This document shows positions 48,486-57,556 of a DNA stretch of 64,000 nt, piece by piece (within the stretch, counting starts at the first letter, position 1; each line of letters starts with the position of its first letter). Source of the stretch: Paracidovorax citrulli (GTDB lineage: Bacteria > Pseudomonadota > Gammaproteobacteria > Burkholderiales > Burkholderiaceae_C). The notes beneath the pieces are model-generated. The model made no database searches. It saw nothing but the letters and a program-made list of their open reading frames with translations, and had not been told where the DNA came from. The DNA lies in assembly GCF_900100305.1 (NCBI RefSeq), contig NZ_FNEY01000023.1, forward strand, positions 1 to 64,000. Reading direction: 5' to 3'. Both the position numbers and the translations under genes were made by a program.

Positions 48486-49691
48486 ATGGACCTTGCTTTC
48501 ACCCCCGAAGAACAGGCCTTCCGCGAAGAGATTCGCGCGTGGGTCCGCGAGCATCTGCGGGCCGAGACCGCGCACAAGGTGCACAACGCGCTGCGCCTGA
48601 CGCGCGACGACCTGCAGGGCTGGGCGAAGATCCTCGGCAAGAAGGGCTGGCTGGGCTTCGGCTGGCCCAAGCAGTTCGGCGGCCCCGGCTGGACGGCCGT
48701 GCAGAAGCATTTGTTCGAGGAAGAGTGCGCGCTGGCCGGTGCGCCCCGCATCGTGCCGTTCGGCCCGGTGATGGTGGCCCCCGTGATCATGGCCTTCGGT
48801 TCGCCCGAGCAGCAGCAGCGCTTCCTGCCCGGCATCGCGAGCGGCGAGGTCTGGTGGAGCCAGGGCTACAGCGAGCCGGGCTCGGGCTCGGACCTGGCCA
48901 GCCTCAAGACCCGCGCCGAGCGCCGCGGCGACAAGTACATCGTCAACGGCCAGAAAACGTGGACCACGCTGGGCCAGTACGGCGACTGGATGTTCAACCT
49001 CGTGCGCACCAGCACGGAAGGCAAGCCGCAGACCGGCATCAGCTTCCTGCTGCTGGACATGAAGTCGCCCGGCGTCACCGTGCGGCCGATCAAGCTGCTG
49101 GACGGCGAATGCGAGGTGAACGAGGTGTTCTTCGACAACGTCGAAGTGCCCGCCGAGAACCTGATCGGCGAGGAGAACAAGGGCTGGACCTACGCCAAGC
49201 ACCTGCTCTCCCACGAGCGCACGAACATCGCGGACGTGAATCGCAGCAAGCGCGAGCTCGAGCGCCTCAAACGCATCGCGAAGACCGAGGGCGTGTGGGA
49301 CGACCCGCGCTTGCGCGACCAGATCGCGCTGCTGGAGGTGGACATCGTGGCGCTGGAGATGCTGGTGCTGCGCGTGCTCTCGGCCGAGAAGTCGGGCAAG
49401 AACTCGCTGGACATCGCCGGCCTGCTCAAGATCCGCGGCAGCGAGATCCAGCAGCGCTATGCCGAACTGATGATGCTGGCCGCCGGCCCGTACTCCCTGC
49501 CCTTCATCGAAGAAGCCATGGAGGCCGGCTGGCAGGGCGACGCGGCGATGGGCGCGCTGGGCGGCTACCCGGGCGGCACGGTGGCGAACGCGCCGCTGGC
49601 GTCCACCTACTTCAACCTGCGCAAGACCACGATCTACGGGGGGAGCAACGAAGTCCAGCGAAATATCGTCGCTCAGACGGTGCTGGGCTGA
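48486..49691 (+). CDS. Acyl-CoA dehydrogenase, PimC-like large subunit
   Basis: A 401-residue FAD-dependent acyl-CoA dehydrogenase. It starts MDLAFTPEEQAFREEIRAWV, has GYSEPGSGSDLASLKT for the flavin region, LLSHERTNIADVNRSKREL, and the C-terminal NLRKTTIYGGSNEVQRNIVAQTVLG. It resembles the larger member of heterodimer-like pairs such as PimC/PimD of dicarboxylic (pimeloyl) CoA degradation. The gene with the matching small-subunit pattern follows 150 bases later. The natural acyl chain is not determined by the sequence. Confidence 0.9.
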   Translation: MDLAFTPEEQAFREEIRAWVREHLRAETAHKVHNALRLTRDDLQGWAKILGKKGWLGFGWPKQFGGPGWTAVQKHLFEEECALAGAPRIVPFGPVMVAPVIMAFGSPEQQQRFLPGIASGEVWWSQGYSEPGSGSDLASLKTRAERRGDKYIVNGQKTWTTLGQYGDWMFNLVRTSTEGKPQTGISFLLLDMKSPGVTVRPIKLLDGECEVNEVFFDNVEVPAENLIGEENKGWTYAKHLLSHERTNIADVNRSKRELERLKRIAKTEGVWDDPRLRDQIALLEVDIVALEMLVLRVLSAEKSGKNSLDIAGLLKIRGSEIQQRYAELMMLAAGPYSLPFIEEAMEAGWQGDAAMGALGGYPGGTVANAPLASTYFNLRKTTIYGGSNEVQRNIVAQTVLG

Positions 49692-49841
49692 TTTGCTTCC
49701 GAGGGAGCGACGATGTTTCGCTGGCGCGGTAACGCACCGCTCCCCCAGGCCCCCTCCGCGAGGGGGCTCCAGCATGAGCTTCGCTGATCTTTGAAGGGGG
49801 GCGTGCAAGCGCCCCGCCCTGAACGGCTTTTGGAGACGAAC
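49692..49841. repeat. Palindrome-containing spacer between the two acyl-CoA dehydrogenase genes
   Basis: The 150-base spacer holds two strong hairpins: GCCCCCT / AGGGGGC at 49749-49767 with a five-base loop, and GGGGCG / CGCCCC at 49798-49815 with a six-base loop. Neither is followed by a T-run, so they are not typical terminators. They may stabilise the upstream message or belong to an extragenic repeat family. A good ribosome-binding site (GGAGA) precedes the second gene. Confidence 0.6.
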
Positions 49842-50957
49842 ATGGATTTTGATTTTTCTGAAGACCAGCAATCGTTGCGCGATGCGGTGCGGCGCTGGGT
49901 GGACAAGGGCTACACGTTCGAGCGGCGCCGCGGCATCGTGGCGGCGGGCGGGTTCGACCGTGCGGCGTACGGCGAGCTGGCGGAGCTGGGCCTGACGGCA
50001 CTGACGGTGCCGGAGGCGCACGACGGGCTGGGCCAGGGCGCGGTGGATGCCATGGTGGCGATGGAGGAGCTGGGCCGCGGCATCGTGCTGGAGCCGCTGG
50101 CGCAGACCTTCGTGGCCAGCGGCATGCTGGCGCAGTGCGCACCCGAGGCGGTGCAGGCCGCGTGGCTGCCGCGCATCGCGAGTGGCGAGGCACTGGTGGT
50201 GCTGGCGCACCAGGAGCGCAAGGCACGCTACCGGCTGGACGTTTGCGAGGCCCAGGCCACCGGTTCGGGCGACAGCGCCACGGTGACGGGCACCAAGAGC
50301 CTCGTGCCCGCGGGCGACCAGGCCGATGCGTTCCTGGTGCCGGCACAGCACCAGGGCCGCGTGGCCCTTTTCCTGGTCGAGCGCGGCGCGCAGGGCGTGG
50401 CCACGCGCGGGTACGTGACGCAGGACGGCAGCCGCGCGGCGGAGGTCCAGTTCGACAACGCGCCGGCCACGCTGGTCGCCGAGGACGGGCTCGCGGCGCT
50501 GGAACTCGCGGTGGACATCGGCATCGCCGCGGCGTGCGCCGAGGCCGTGGGCGTGATGGACCAGACCGTGGCGCTCACCGTGGACTACATGAACCAGCGC
50601 AAGCAGTTCGGCGTGCCGATCGCCACCTTCCAGGCGCTGCGCCACCGCGTGGCCGACATGAAGATGCAGCTGGAGCTGGCGCGCTCGATGAGCTATTACG
50701 CCAGCCTGAAGCTCGGCGCCCCCGCCGAGGAGCGCCGCCGCGCCCTGTCGCGCGCGAAGGTGCAGCTCGGGCAGTCGATGCGCTTCGTGGGCCAGCAGTC
50801 CGTGCAGTTGCATGGCGGCATCGGCGTGACCGATGAATACATCGGCAGCCACTACTTCAAGAAGCTCACGCAACTGGAAATGACCTGGGGCGATACGCTG
50901 CACCACCTGGGCGAGGTGTCGGCGCGCATGCAGGACACGGCGGGCGTGTTCGCCTGA
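49842..50957 (+). CDS. Acyl-CoA dehydrogenase, PimD-like small subunit
   Basis: A 371-residue member of the acyl-CoA dehydrogenase fold. It starts MDFDFSEDQQSLRDAVRRWV, has TVPEAHDGLGQGAVDAMVAMEELG, and KSLVPAGDQADAFLVPA in place of the usual flavin-contact TNG block. The C-terminal region VQLHGGIGVTDEYIGSHYFKKL has the family fold. The start at 49842 removes a proline-rich run from the longer open frame. Its pairing with the upstream gene suggests that the two act together on one substrate. Confidence 0.88.
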   Translation: MDFDFSEDQQSLRDAVRRWVDKGYTFERRRGIVAAGGFDRAAYGELAELGLTALTVPEAHDGLGQGAVDAMVAMEELGRGIVLEPLAQTFVASGMLAQCAPEAVQAAWLPRIASGEALVVLAHQERKARYRLDVCEAQATGSGDSATVTGTKSLVPAGDQADAFLVPAQHQGRVALFLVERGAQGVATRGYVTQDGSRAAEVQFDNAPATLVAEDGLAALELAVDIGIAAACAEAVGVMDQTVALTVDYMNQRKQFGVPIATFQALRHRVADMKMQLELARSMSYYASLKLGAPAEERRRALSRAKVQLGQSMRFVGQQSVQLHGGIGVTDEYIGSHYFKKLTQLEMTWGDTLHHLGEVSARMQDTAGVFA

Positions 50958-51083
50958 CCCGGGCGACAACGCGACCGTCTGGGCGCGGTAACACGAACCC
51001 CGCGACGGAGGGGTAGGCAGGGCGGGAACTCTGTGTTCAAGTGCGAGGTTCATCCGACATGTCACTTGACCCGAGGGAGTTCC

Positions 51084-52688
51084 ATGCATCACACGCCATT
51101 GCCATCCCGCCGCCCATCCGCATCTGCCCTGCTGCTGGGCGGTATCGTCGCCGCCTGTGCCGCGCCCGCCTGGGCCCAGACGGCCGAGCCCGAGCCCGGC
51201 ATGTGGAGCTTCGACGGTGAGCTGGATGGCCGCCCGGGCCGCAGCCTGCACATCGACACCCAGGCCGGCCGCACCATGGCCGTTTCCTACCTGGGGTACC
51301 GCGCCGACGGCTCGTCGTTCTTCCTGCAGGCCGCGGGCATCCGGCCCAACACCTCTTCCACCTTCGACGGCACGCTGAGCGAATTCCGCAACGGCCCGGT
51401 GATCGGCGGCGGCGCCGGCCAGGGCGAGACCGCAGCCACCGCGGGCCCCGTGAAAATCGTCTTCGACACGCCCACCACGGGCACCGTCACGCTGCCGGGC
51501 GACGTGCCGCGGCGTATTTCGCGCTACCAGTACGAAGATCCTGCCGTACGGCTCACGCGCGACTCCATCGCCGCCGATACCTTCGCTGGCGCGACGCAGA
51601 GCTCGAGAACTCCCCACAAAATCGACATGAAGCTGGAGAATGGCCAGCTCTCCATGAAGATCGAAACCAGCGCGGAACGGCGAAACTGCATCTATACCGG
51701 CAACATCCAGCCCGCAGGTTCGGGCGTGTCTTCCGACGGGACGTACCTGTGCACCAAGGACGATGGAACGCAGGAGACAGGCGCTTACCGCGCAGAGCAT
51801 TTCATGATGCAGGCCGATGGCATATTCCGGGGGACCCTGTGGCGTGACGGCGCGTCCACCGACCTGCTCGGCTACTGCATGGGGGGTGCCGTCTTCATGG
51901 ACTGGCCGGGGCTTTGCCCCACGGCACGAGGGTTCCAGACGCAGCCGGAACCCGGCATCTGGGGTTTCGAGGGCGAGGTGAGCGGCCGGCCCGGGCGCAG
52001 CCTGCAGATCGACACGCAGCAGGGACGCGCCATGGTGGTGACCTATGTAGGTTACCGGCCCGACGGCTCCTCGCTCTTCCTGCAGGCCGGGGGCGTACGG
52101 GCCGAAGGCGACACGGCCTTTACCGGCAACCTGCAGGAATACCGCAACGGGCCCGTGCTGGGCGGCGGTACCCGCAGTGGCGAGCAGGCCGCCGACCTGG
52201 GCCCAATGCGCATCACCTTCGACTCGGCCACCACCGGCACCGTCACCCTGCCCGGCGACACGCCCCGGCGCATCGTGCGGTTCCAGTACGAGGATCTCAC
52301 GGCGCGGTTCAACCAGACCTATCGCATCCGGTACGCCGGAGGCTCCACATTGGGGGGCGCACCGTCCCTGCAGCTCAAGTTCCAGGCACGCGACGGGCAG
52401 TTCCAGATGGTCGAAAACGGCGGGGATGGCACCGGGGGCTGCACCTACACGGGCAGCTACCGGTTCGCCGGCCGGAGCCTCGTCAGCCCCTCCGGAACTT
52501 ACGTGTGCGACGGGTCCGGGGCAACGGGCACCTACAGCAACTACCAGTTCGAAGTGGATGCCGGTGGGCACATCGTTTTCTACAAGTCACCGCGCCGGGT
52601 CTATGGCGGCGGCTTCTGTGTCCGGCGGACGGAAGAAGGCAGCTTCCGCCCCTGCAGCACCGAAGAGCTGAACACGCCGGCCTCCTGA
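51084..52688 (+). CDS. Secreted protein made of two copies of an unrecognised ~250-residue module
   Basis: A 534-residue exported protein with a signal peptide at 1-31 (cleavage after AWA). The mature part is an internal duplication. Residues 33-281 and 285-534 align along their length: TAEPEPGMWSFDGELDGRPG matches TQPEPGIWGFEGEVSGRPG, and TTGTVTLPGDVPRRISRYQY matches TTGTVTLPGDTPRRIVRFQY. Each copy has four cysteines at matching places (first copy 202, 223, 265, 278), so disulfides are likely. I do not recognise the family; the beta-rich pattern suggests a lipocalin-like or adhesin-like barrel. GAGGGAG precedes the ATG at 51084. It lies upstream of a chitinase gene. Confidence 0.88.
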   Translation: MHHTPLPSRRPSASALLLGGIVAACAAPAWAQTAEPEPGMWSFDGELDGRPGRSLHIDTQAGRTMAVSYLGYRADGSSFFLQAAGIRPNTSSTFDGTLSEFRNGPVIGGGAGQGETAATAGPVKIVFDTPTTGTVTLPGDVPRRISRYQYEDPAVRLTRDSIAADTFAGATQSSRTPHKIDMKLENGQLSMKIETSAERRNCIYTGNIQPAGSGVSSDGTYLCTKDDGTQETGAYRAEHFMMQADGIFRGTLWRDGASTDLLGYCMGGAVFMDWPGLCPTARGFQTQPEPGIWGFEGEVSGRPGRSLQIDTQQGRAMVVTYVGYRPDGSSLFLQAGGVRAEGDTAFTGNLQEYRNGPVLGGGTRSGEQAADLGPMRITFDSATTGTVTLPGDTPRRIVRFQYEDLTARFNQTYRIRYAGGSTLGGAPSLQLKFQARDGQFQMVENGGDGTGGCTYTGSYRFAGRSLVSPSGTYVCDGSGATGTYSNYQFEVDAGGHIVFYKSPRRVYGGGFCVRRTEEGSFRPCSTEELNTPAS

Positions 52689-52869
52689 CGGGAAGTGCAG
52701 CCATGGCGCGAGGCCGGGGCTGCACATGCCACGTGGCGCGGACCGCCGCCGTGCCGGGCGCGGCCGCATCCCAAAGCGGCACCCTCGGCATTGCATGCAT
52801 GGCGCTGCATTGACACGCTGCCTCCCCGGGCCGAGAGTGCGGAGCCCTGCACACTGAAGAGCACCGCAC

Positions 52870-54225
52870 ATGAGGCCCACCTGGACCCGCCCCCTGGGCA
52901 TCGCCTGCCTGGCCTTCCTGGCCGCCCCTGCCTGGAGCGGCACGGCCGCGCCGGACGCCGGGCAACAGCCGCGCTTCGCCATGTCCGCCCACGCCCACGC
53001 CTACGCCCACGCGGCAGCGCCCGCACGCGAAATGGTGGGCTACTTCACGTCCTGGGGCATCTATGCCCGCGGCTACACCGCGAGAAGCCTGGCCTCCCAG
53101 GGCGCCCTGCCCCGCATCACCACGCTGAACTATGCGTTCGGCAGCGTGGCGCCCGCCAGCGCGGACGGCAGCGGCCCGGTGGGCTGTCGGCTCGGCGACG
53201 CGTGGGCCGACGTGGAGCGTCCCTGGACGGCCGAGGAAAGCGTGGACGGCACGGCGGTGGACGACACCCAGCCGCTGCGCGGCAACTTCCAGCAGCTGCG
53301 CGCGCTCAAGCGCCTGCGGCCCGGGCTGAAGGTGCTGGTCTCGCTGGGGGGATGGAACGGATCGAAGTGGTTCTCCGACGCGGCGCTCACGCCCGCGTCG
53401 CGCAGCGCGTTCGTGAAGTCGTGCGTCGATCTCTTCATCCGCGGCCGCACCGGAGGGGAAACCGAAGGCGACGGCCCGGCCGCGGGCGTGTTCGACGGCA
53501 TCGACATCGACTGGGAGCACGTCGCCGCCGAGGCTGCACCGGGCAATATCGTGCGGCCAGAGGATACGGCGAACTTCACGCTGCTGCTGCAGGAATTCCG
53601 CCGGCAGCTCGATGCGATCGACCCGGCGCTGCGCCTGACCATCGCGGCCCCCGCGGGCCCGCAGAACAGCGCGAAGATCGAGCTCGCGGCCGTGGCGAAG
53701 ACGGTGGATTTCATCAACCTGATGGCCTACGACCTCCATGTTTCCCCGGAGCGCCGCACCAACCACCAGGCCGCGCTCGCACCCAGCCCGCGCGACCCCG
53801 ACCGGGCAAAGGATCTCTCGGTGGTGGAAGCCGTCGGCCGGTACCTGCAGGCCGGCGTGCCGCGCAGCAAGCTCGTGGTCGGCGCACCGCTGTACTCGCA
53901 GGGATGGAGCGGCGTGAATCCGGCTGGCAACGGCCTCTACCAGCCGGCCACGGGGCCCGCGCAGGGCACCTACGAGGCCGGCGTGGATGATTTCAAGACC
54001 GTGCGCGCCAAGCCCGGTTTCACGCGCCACCGGGACGCGTGGTCGCGCGCGGCCTGGCTTTTCGACGGCAGCACGTTCTGGACCTTCGACGACGAACAGG
54101 TCGTGCGCGAGAAGGCGCGCACCGTGCGGGCCGCGGGCCTGCGCGGCATGATGTTCTGGGAGCTTTCCGGCGATGGTGGCGAGCTGGTGCGCGCGGCGGG
54201 AGAGGAGCTGTCCACGGGCCGCTGA
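52870..54225 (+). CDS. Secreted chitinase, glycoside hydrolase family 18
   Basis: A 451-residue enzyme with a signal peptide at 1-23 (AAPAWSG) and a His/Ala-rich linker (SAHAHAYAHAAAPA). The GH18 catalytic motif DGIDIDWE is complete at 209-216, with the acid Glu216; other landmarks are LKVLVSLGGWNGSKWF and NLMAYDLH. The C-terminal region has FDDEQVVREKARTVRAAGLRGMMFWELSGD, as in bacterial GH18 enzymes. It cleaves chitin or chitooligosaccharides, and could act on fungal walls or insects. It follows the duplicated secreted protein gene by about 180 bases. Confidence 0.92.
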   Translation: MRPTWTRPLGIACLAFLAAPAWSGTAAPDAGQQPRFAMSAHAHAYAHAAAPAREMVGYFTSWGIYARGYTARSLASQGALPRITTLNYAFGSVAPASADGSGPVGCRLGDAWADVERPWTAEESVDGTAVDDTQPLRGNFQQLRALKRLRPGLKVLVSLGGWNGSKWFSDAALTPASRSAFVKSCVDLFIRGRTGGETEGDGPAAGVFDGIDIDWEHVAAEAAPGNIVRPEDTANFTLLLQEFRRQLDAIDPALRLTIAAPAGPQNSAKIELAAVAKTVDFINLMAYDLHVSPERRTNHQAALAPSPRDPDRAKDLSVVEAVGRYLQAGVPRSKLVVGAPLYSQGWSGVNPAGNGLYQPATGPAQGTYEAGVDDFKTVRAKPGFTRHRDAWSRAAWLFDGSTFWTFDDEQVVREKARTVRAAGLRGMMFWELSGDGGELVRAAGEELSTGR

Positions 54226-54321
54226 AACCCGCGGGACGCGCCGTGGAAGGCGAATCCGGGATAATCCCGTGATTCCCTGCAGCCGGGCCGAGCGCCCGGC
54301 TCTCTATTTTCAGCACGAGAC

Positions 54322-55632
54322 ATGAGCGCCACTGCCACCCCCACCGACCCGAACCGCCAACACCTCGAAACGGCGCGCGAGCAGATCGCGCGCGGCGACC
54401 TGCAGCAGGCCGCGCTCACGCTGAACAAGGCCCAGCGCACCCAGCCCAACGACCCGCGCGTGTTCATGCTGGCGGGCCTCATGGCCGAGAAGGCGGGCAA
54501 TATCCCGAAGGCCTTCGACGGGCTGCGCCGCGCCGTGACGCTGGCGCCCGACTGGGGCCCGGGCCAGCTGGAGCTGGCGCTGCTGCACGCGCGCCAGAAC
54601 CAGTTGCGCGAAGCCGTGGAGCTGGCCGAGAAGCTGGCCGCGCGCGAGCCGCGCAACCTGGTGGTGCTCGCCGGCGTGGTGGACATCGCCCACCGCGCGG
54701 GGCACCTGGAGATGGCCGTGCGGCACCTGCGCCGCGGCCTGGAGATGGTGCCCGGCGACGTGCAGTTGCGCCGCCTGCTCGCCCGCGACCTGAGCGACCT
54801 GGGCCAACACGCCGAGTCGCTGCAGGTCTGGGGCGCGCTGATCGACGAGAACCCGCAGGACACCGAGGCCCGCCTGGGCCGGGTGAAGGCCTGCATCGCG
54901 GCCGGCACGCCGGCGCAGGCGGTGGCCGACACGACGGCGCTGATGGAACTCGCGCCCGGTGATTCCGTGGTGGCCTACTACACGGCCATCGCGCACGGCG
55001 TGACGCCGCAGCACCAGCCGCCGGAACTGCACCGCGCGCTGTTCGACAACCTCGCAAGCCTCTACGACCAGCACATGGTCGCCGGACTGAAGTACAAGCT
55101 GCCGAAGATCGCGGCCGAAAAGATCCTCGCACGCTACCCCGACAAGCACATGAACGTGCTGGACCTGGGCTGCGGCACGGGACTGCTGGGCGTGTGCCTG
55201 GGCCGCATCGACGGCTTCCTCATCGGCGTGGACATCTCCATGAAGATGATCGAGCAGGCGGCACGCCACAACGTGTACGACCGCTTCCACAATGCCAACC
55301 TGCTGGACGCGCTGCGCGACACGCCCTCCTCCACCTACGACGTGGTGGCGGCGCTGGATGTCTTCATCTACGCGGGCGACCTGTCGGACACCGTGCCCGA
55401 CGCCTTCCGCCTGATCGTGCCGAACGGCGACTTCCTCTTCTCGTGCGAAGCCGCTCCCGAAGAGGGCCCGGACCTGGTGCTGCAGGCCAGTGGCCGCTAC
55501 GCCCACAAGCGCAGCCACGCCCTGGCCGTGTGCCGGGCGGCGGGCTTCACGTCGGTGGAGATCGAGGATCTCCTGCTGCGCTACGACGGCAATGAGCCCG
55601 TGCAGGGCTTCCTGGTAACCGCAAGGAAATAA
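54322..55632 (+). CDS. Tetratricopeptide-repeat protein fused to a SAM-dependent methyltransferase
   Basis: A 436-residue protein. The first ~220 residues form about six TPR-like helical pairs (ARGDLQQAALTLNKAQRTQP, NIPKAFDGLRRAVTLAPD, QLREAVELAEKLAAREP). The C-terminal half is a class I methyltransferase with the SAM motif VLDLGCGTGLLG at 279-290. It is preceded by the LFDNLASLYDQHMVAGLKYKLP linker found in the TPR-type predicted methyltransferase group. The substrate is unknown; the TPRs probably hold a protein partner. It is followed by a palindrome-rich spacer and a terminator. Confidence 0.88.
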   Translation: MSATATPTDPNRQHLETAREQIARGDLQQAALTLNKAQRTQPNDPRVFMLAGLMAEKAGNIPKAFDGLRRAVTLAPDWGPGQLELALLHARQNQLREAVELAEKLAAREPRNLVVLAGVVDIAHRAGHLEMAVRHLRRGLEMVPGDVQLRRLLARDLSDLGQHAESLQVWGALIDENPQDTEARLGRVKACIAAGTPAQAVADTTALMELAPGDSVVAYYTAIAHGVTPQHQPPELHRALFDNLASLYDQHMVAGLKYKLPKIAAEKILARYPDKHMNVLDLGCGTGLLGVCLGRIDGFLIGVDISMKMIEQAARHNVYDRFHNANLLDALRDTPSSTYDVVAALDVFIYAGDLSDTVPDAFRLIVPNGDFLFSCEAAPEEGPDLVLQASGRYAHKRSHALAVCRAAGFTSVEIEDLLLRYDGNEPVQGFLVTARK

Positions 55633-55700
55633 CGGCCCCCCCTGAGGCGCCTGCGGCGCCTTCCCCCCGGGGGGACGACGCTGGCAGCCCGGCGGAGCCG
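55633..55700. repeat. Extragenic palindromic GC-rich element
   Basis: Directly after the methyltransferase stop lies GGCGCC-TGC-GGCGCC (55646-55660) and then the perfect palindrome CCCCCCGGGGGG (55663-55674). The composition resembles extragenic palindromes that occur in several copies in Comamonadaceae genomes. Only one copy is evident in this window, so family membership is unproven. Confidence 0.45.
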
Positions 55701-55772
55701 GTTCTGCGGCGTCTGCTGACATGGCCTGCTCCGCGGCCTTCGGATGGGTGGCGCACTGCCTGTCCAACGCTG

Positions 55773-55805
55773 GCGCCCCGAGCCTGCCTCGGGCGCGCTT
55801 TTTTC
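55773..55805 (+). terminator. Rho-independent terminator downstream of the TPR-methyltransferase gene
   Basis: A GCGCCCGAGG-type stem (GCGCCCCGAG / CTCGGGCGC) with a short CCTGC loop is followed by six T. It lies about 140 bases after the methyltransferase stop. Confidence 0.75.
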
Positions 55806-55877
55806 TCGGCGGGGTCTGGCACCAAGGCGTTTCAGCTTCCGCAGGCTCGGAGGCGCCGGGCGGCGAGCTCTGGCGGC

Positions 55878-57431
55878 TCAGATGCGGAATGCGTCCACGG
55901 CGCGGACGAGGTGGGCGGCCTGCTGCTGCATGGACTGGGCGGCGGCGGCGCTCTGCTCCACCAGCGCGGCGTTCTGCTGGGTGCCCTGGTCCATGACGGT
56001 AATGGCTTCGCTGACCTGGGCCACGCCGTCGCTCTGGGCCCCGCTGGCGGCGCTGATCTCGCTGACCAGGCCGGTGACGCGCTGGATGGCGGACACCACT
56101 TCGGCCATGGTGGTGCCTGCCCGGTCCACCAGCTGCGAGCCCTGGCCCACGCGCTCGACGCTGGCGCCGATCAGGTCCTTGATCTCCCGCGCGGCCTGGG
56201 CGCTGCGCTGGGCCAGCAGCCGCACCTCTCCGGCCACGACGGCGAAGCCGCGGCCCTGTTCGCCGGCGCGGGCCGCTTCCACTGCCGCATTCAGCGCCAG
56301 GATGTTGGTCTGGAAGGCGATGGAGTCGATCACGCCGATGATGTCCGCGATCTTGCGGCTGGAATCGTTGATGCCGCGCATGGTCTGCACGACCTCGGCC
56401 ACGACCTCCCCGCCCCGCACGGCCACGGTGCTCGCGTTCACGGCAAGTTCATTGGCCTGGCGGGCGCTGTCGGCGTTCTGGCGCGAGGTGGAGCCCAGGT
56501 GCTCCATCGATGCGGCCGTCTGCTCCAGGGCGGCGGCCTGCTGCTCGGTGCGGGCCGAGAGGTCGTTCGTGCCGGAGGATATCTCCACGGAGGCCTGGGA
56601 AACCGCGTCCGCGGACTGGCGGACCTGCCCGATCACCTGGGCCAGTTGCAGGCGCATGGCCGAGAGATGGTGGACCAGGCTGGAGGTGTCGCCCGCGCCT
56701 GCCGCGAAGCTCTCGCGCAGGTCGCCGTCCGCGATCTGGCGGGCGATCGCCGTTGCCTGGGCCGGGTCGCCGCCCAGCTGGCGCAGGACGGAGCGGATGA
56801 TCCGCCAGCCCAGCAGCCCCCCGAGCACCGCGCCCGCCGCGATGAGCGCGGACACGATGCGGAAGGTGCGGTCCACGGAGGCGGCCACGCGCTCGGTCTC
56901 GTCCCGTGCCTGCTGCTCCTGCAGCTTGCCGGCTTCCAGCAGCAGGTTGCGGACCTCGACGTGCAGCCGGTCGGTGGAGGCGTTGAGCTCGCCCATGGCC
57001 GCTTCCGCATCGCCGGCCTGCGCAGCCGCCTGCAGCCTGGCCACCGACGCCTTGTAGCGGGCCCAGGTGTCCGCCAGCTTCTGGCCCGTGGCGCGCAGTT
57101 CCGCGCTGCCATCGTCCTGGCGCAGCAGGCCGATGGCGTCGAGCACGGACTGCTCCGACTGCTGGTTGAGCGACAGCGTTTCCTCGCGGGATTTCGCGTC
57201 GGTCTTGAGGATGAACGGGTACATGCGCCGGAAGTGCACCGCCGCCTGCCGGCCCCCGTCCACCACCTTGCGCAACGGGACGACGGTGTCGGTGTACATC
57301 TCGCGCTGGGCGGCGCTCACCGCGCGCAGCTGGGCCAGGCCCGTGGCCCCGACGAGCAGGACGACGGCCAGGAAGAAAGCCACCAGCGCGACCAGCTTCT
57401 GCGCCAATGTGATGTTTTTGAATAGCGGCAT
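55878..57431 (-). CDS. Methyl-accepting chemotaxis protein with helical periplasmic sensor
   Basis: A 517-residue chemoreceptor. One membrane segment is at about 10-30 and the other near 190-210 ([21 protein letters not shown]). The periplasmic domain of some 150 residues is helical and resembles a four-helix-bundle type sensor ([25 protein letters not shown]). HAMP and the methylation helices follow, and the invariant tip [20 protein letters not shown] is intact. There is no NWETF-type tail. The ATG at 57431 is preferred because the upstream frame has no homology. It is next to a TRAP operon, which could share a ligand, but this is only a guess. Confidence 0.9.
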   Translation of the reverse strand: MPLFKNITLAQKLVALVAFFLAVVLLVGATGLAQLRAVSAAQREMYTDTVVPLRKVVDGGRQAAVHFRRMYPFILKTDAKSREETLSLNQQSEQSVLDAIGLLRQDDGSAELRATGQKLADTWARYKASVARLQAAAQAGDAEAAMGELNASTDRLHVEVRNLLLEAGKLQEQQARDETERVAASVDRTFRIVSALIAAGAVLGGLLGWRIIRSVLRQLGGDPAQATAIARQIADGDLRESFAAGAGDTSSLVHHLSAMRLQLAQVIGQVRQSADAVSQASVEISSGTNDLSARTEQQAAALEQTAASMEHLGSTSRQNADSARQANELAVNASTVAVRGGEVVAEVVQTMRGINDSSRKIADIIGVIDSIAFQTNILALNAAVEAARAGEQGRGFAVVAGEVRLLAQRSAQAAREIKDLIGASVERVGQGSQLVDRAGTTMAEVVSAIQRVTGLVSEISAASGAQSDGVAQVSEAITVMDQGTQQNAALVEQSAAAAQSMQQQAAHLVRAVDAFRI

Positions 57432-57556
57432 GGAACGGAACCCCTCGAACTGCAACTCATCCGTGCAGGCCGTCCCATGGTGCCAGAAACGTAAGGAATT
57501 AATACACGTTCATCAAAGATGACGGCATTTCTACAACGTGCCGGGGTACCGCCCTC

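Noticed and set aside
48072-52571. A 1499-codon minus-strand open frame
   Set aside because: It runs antisense through the YceH, two acyl-CoA dehydrogenase and duplicated secreted protein genes. Its product is rich in His, Arg and Gly without any domain. It is a shadow of GC-rich third positions.
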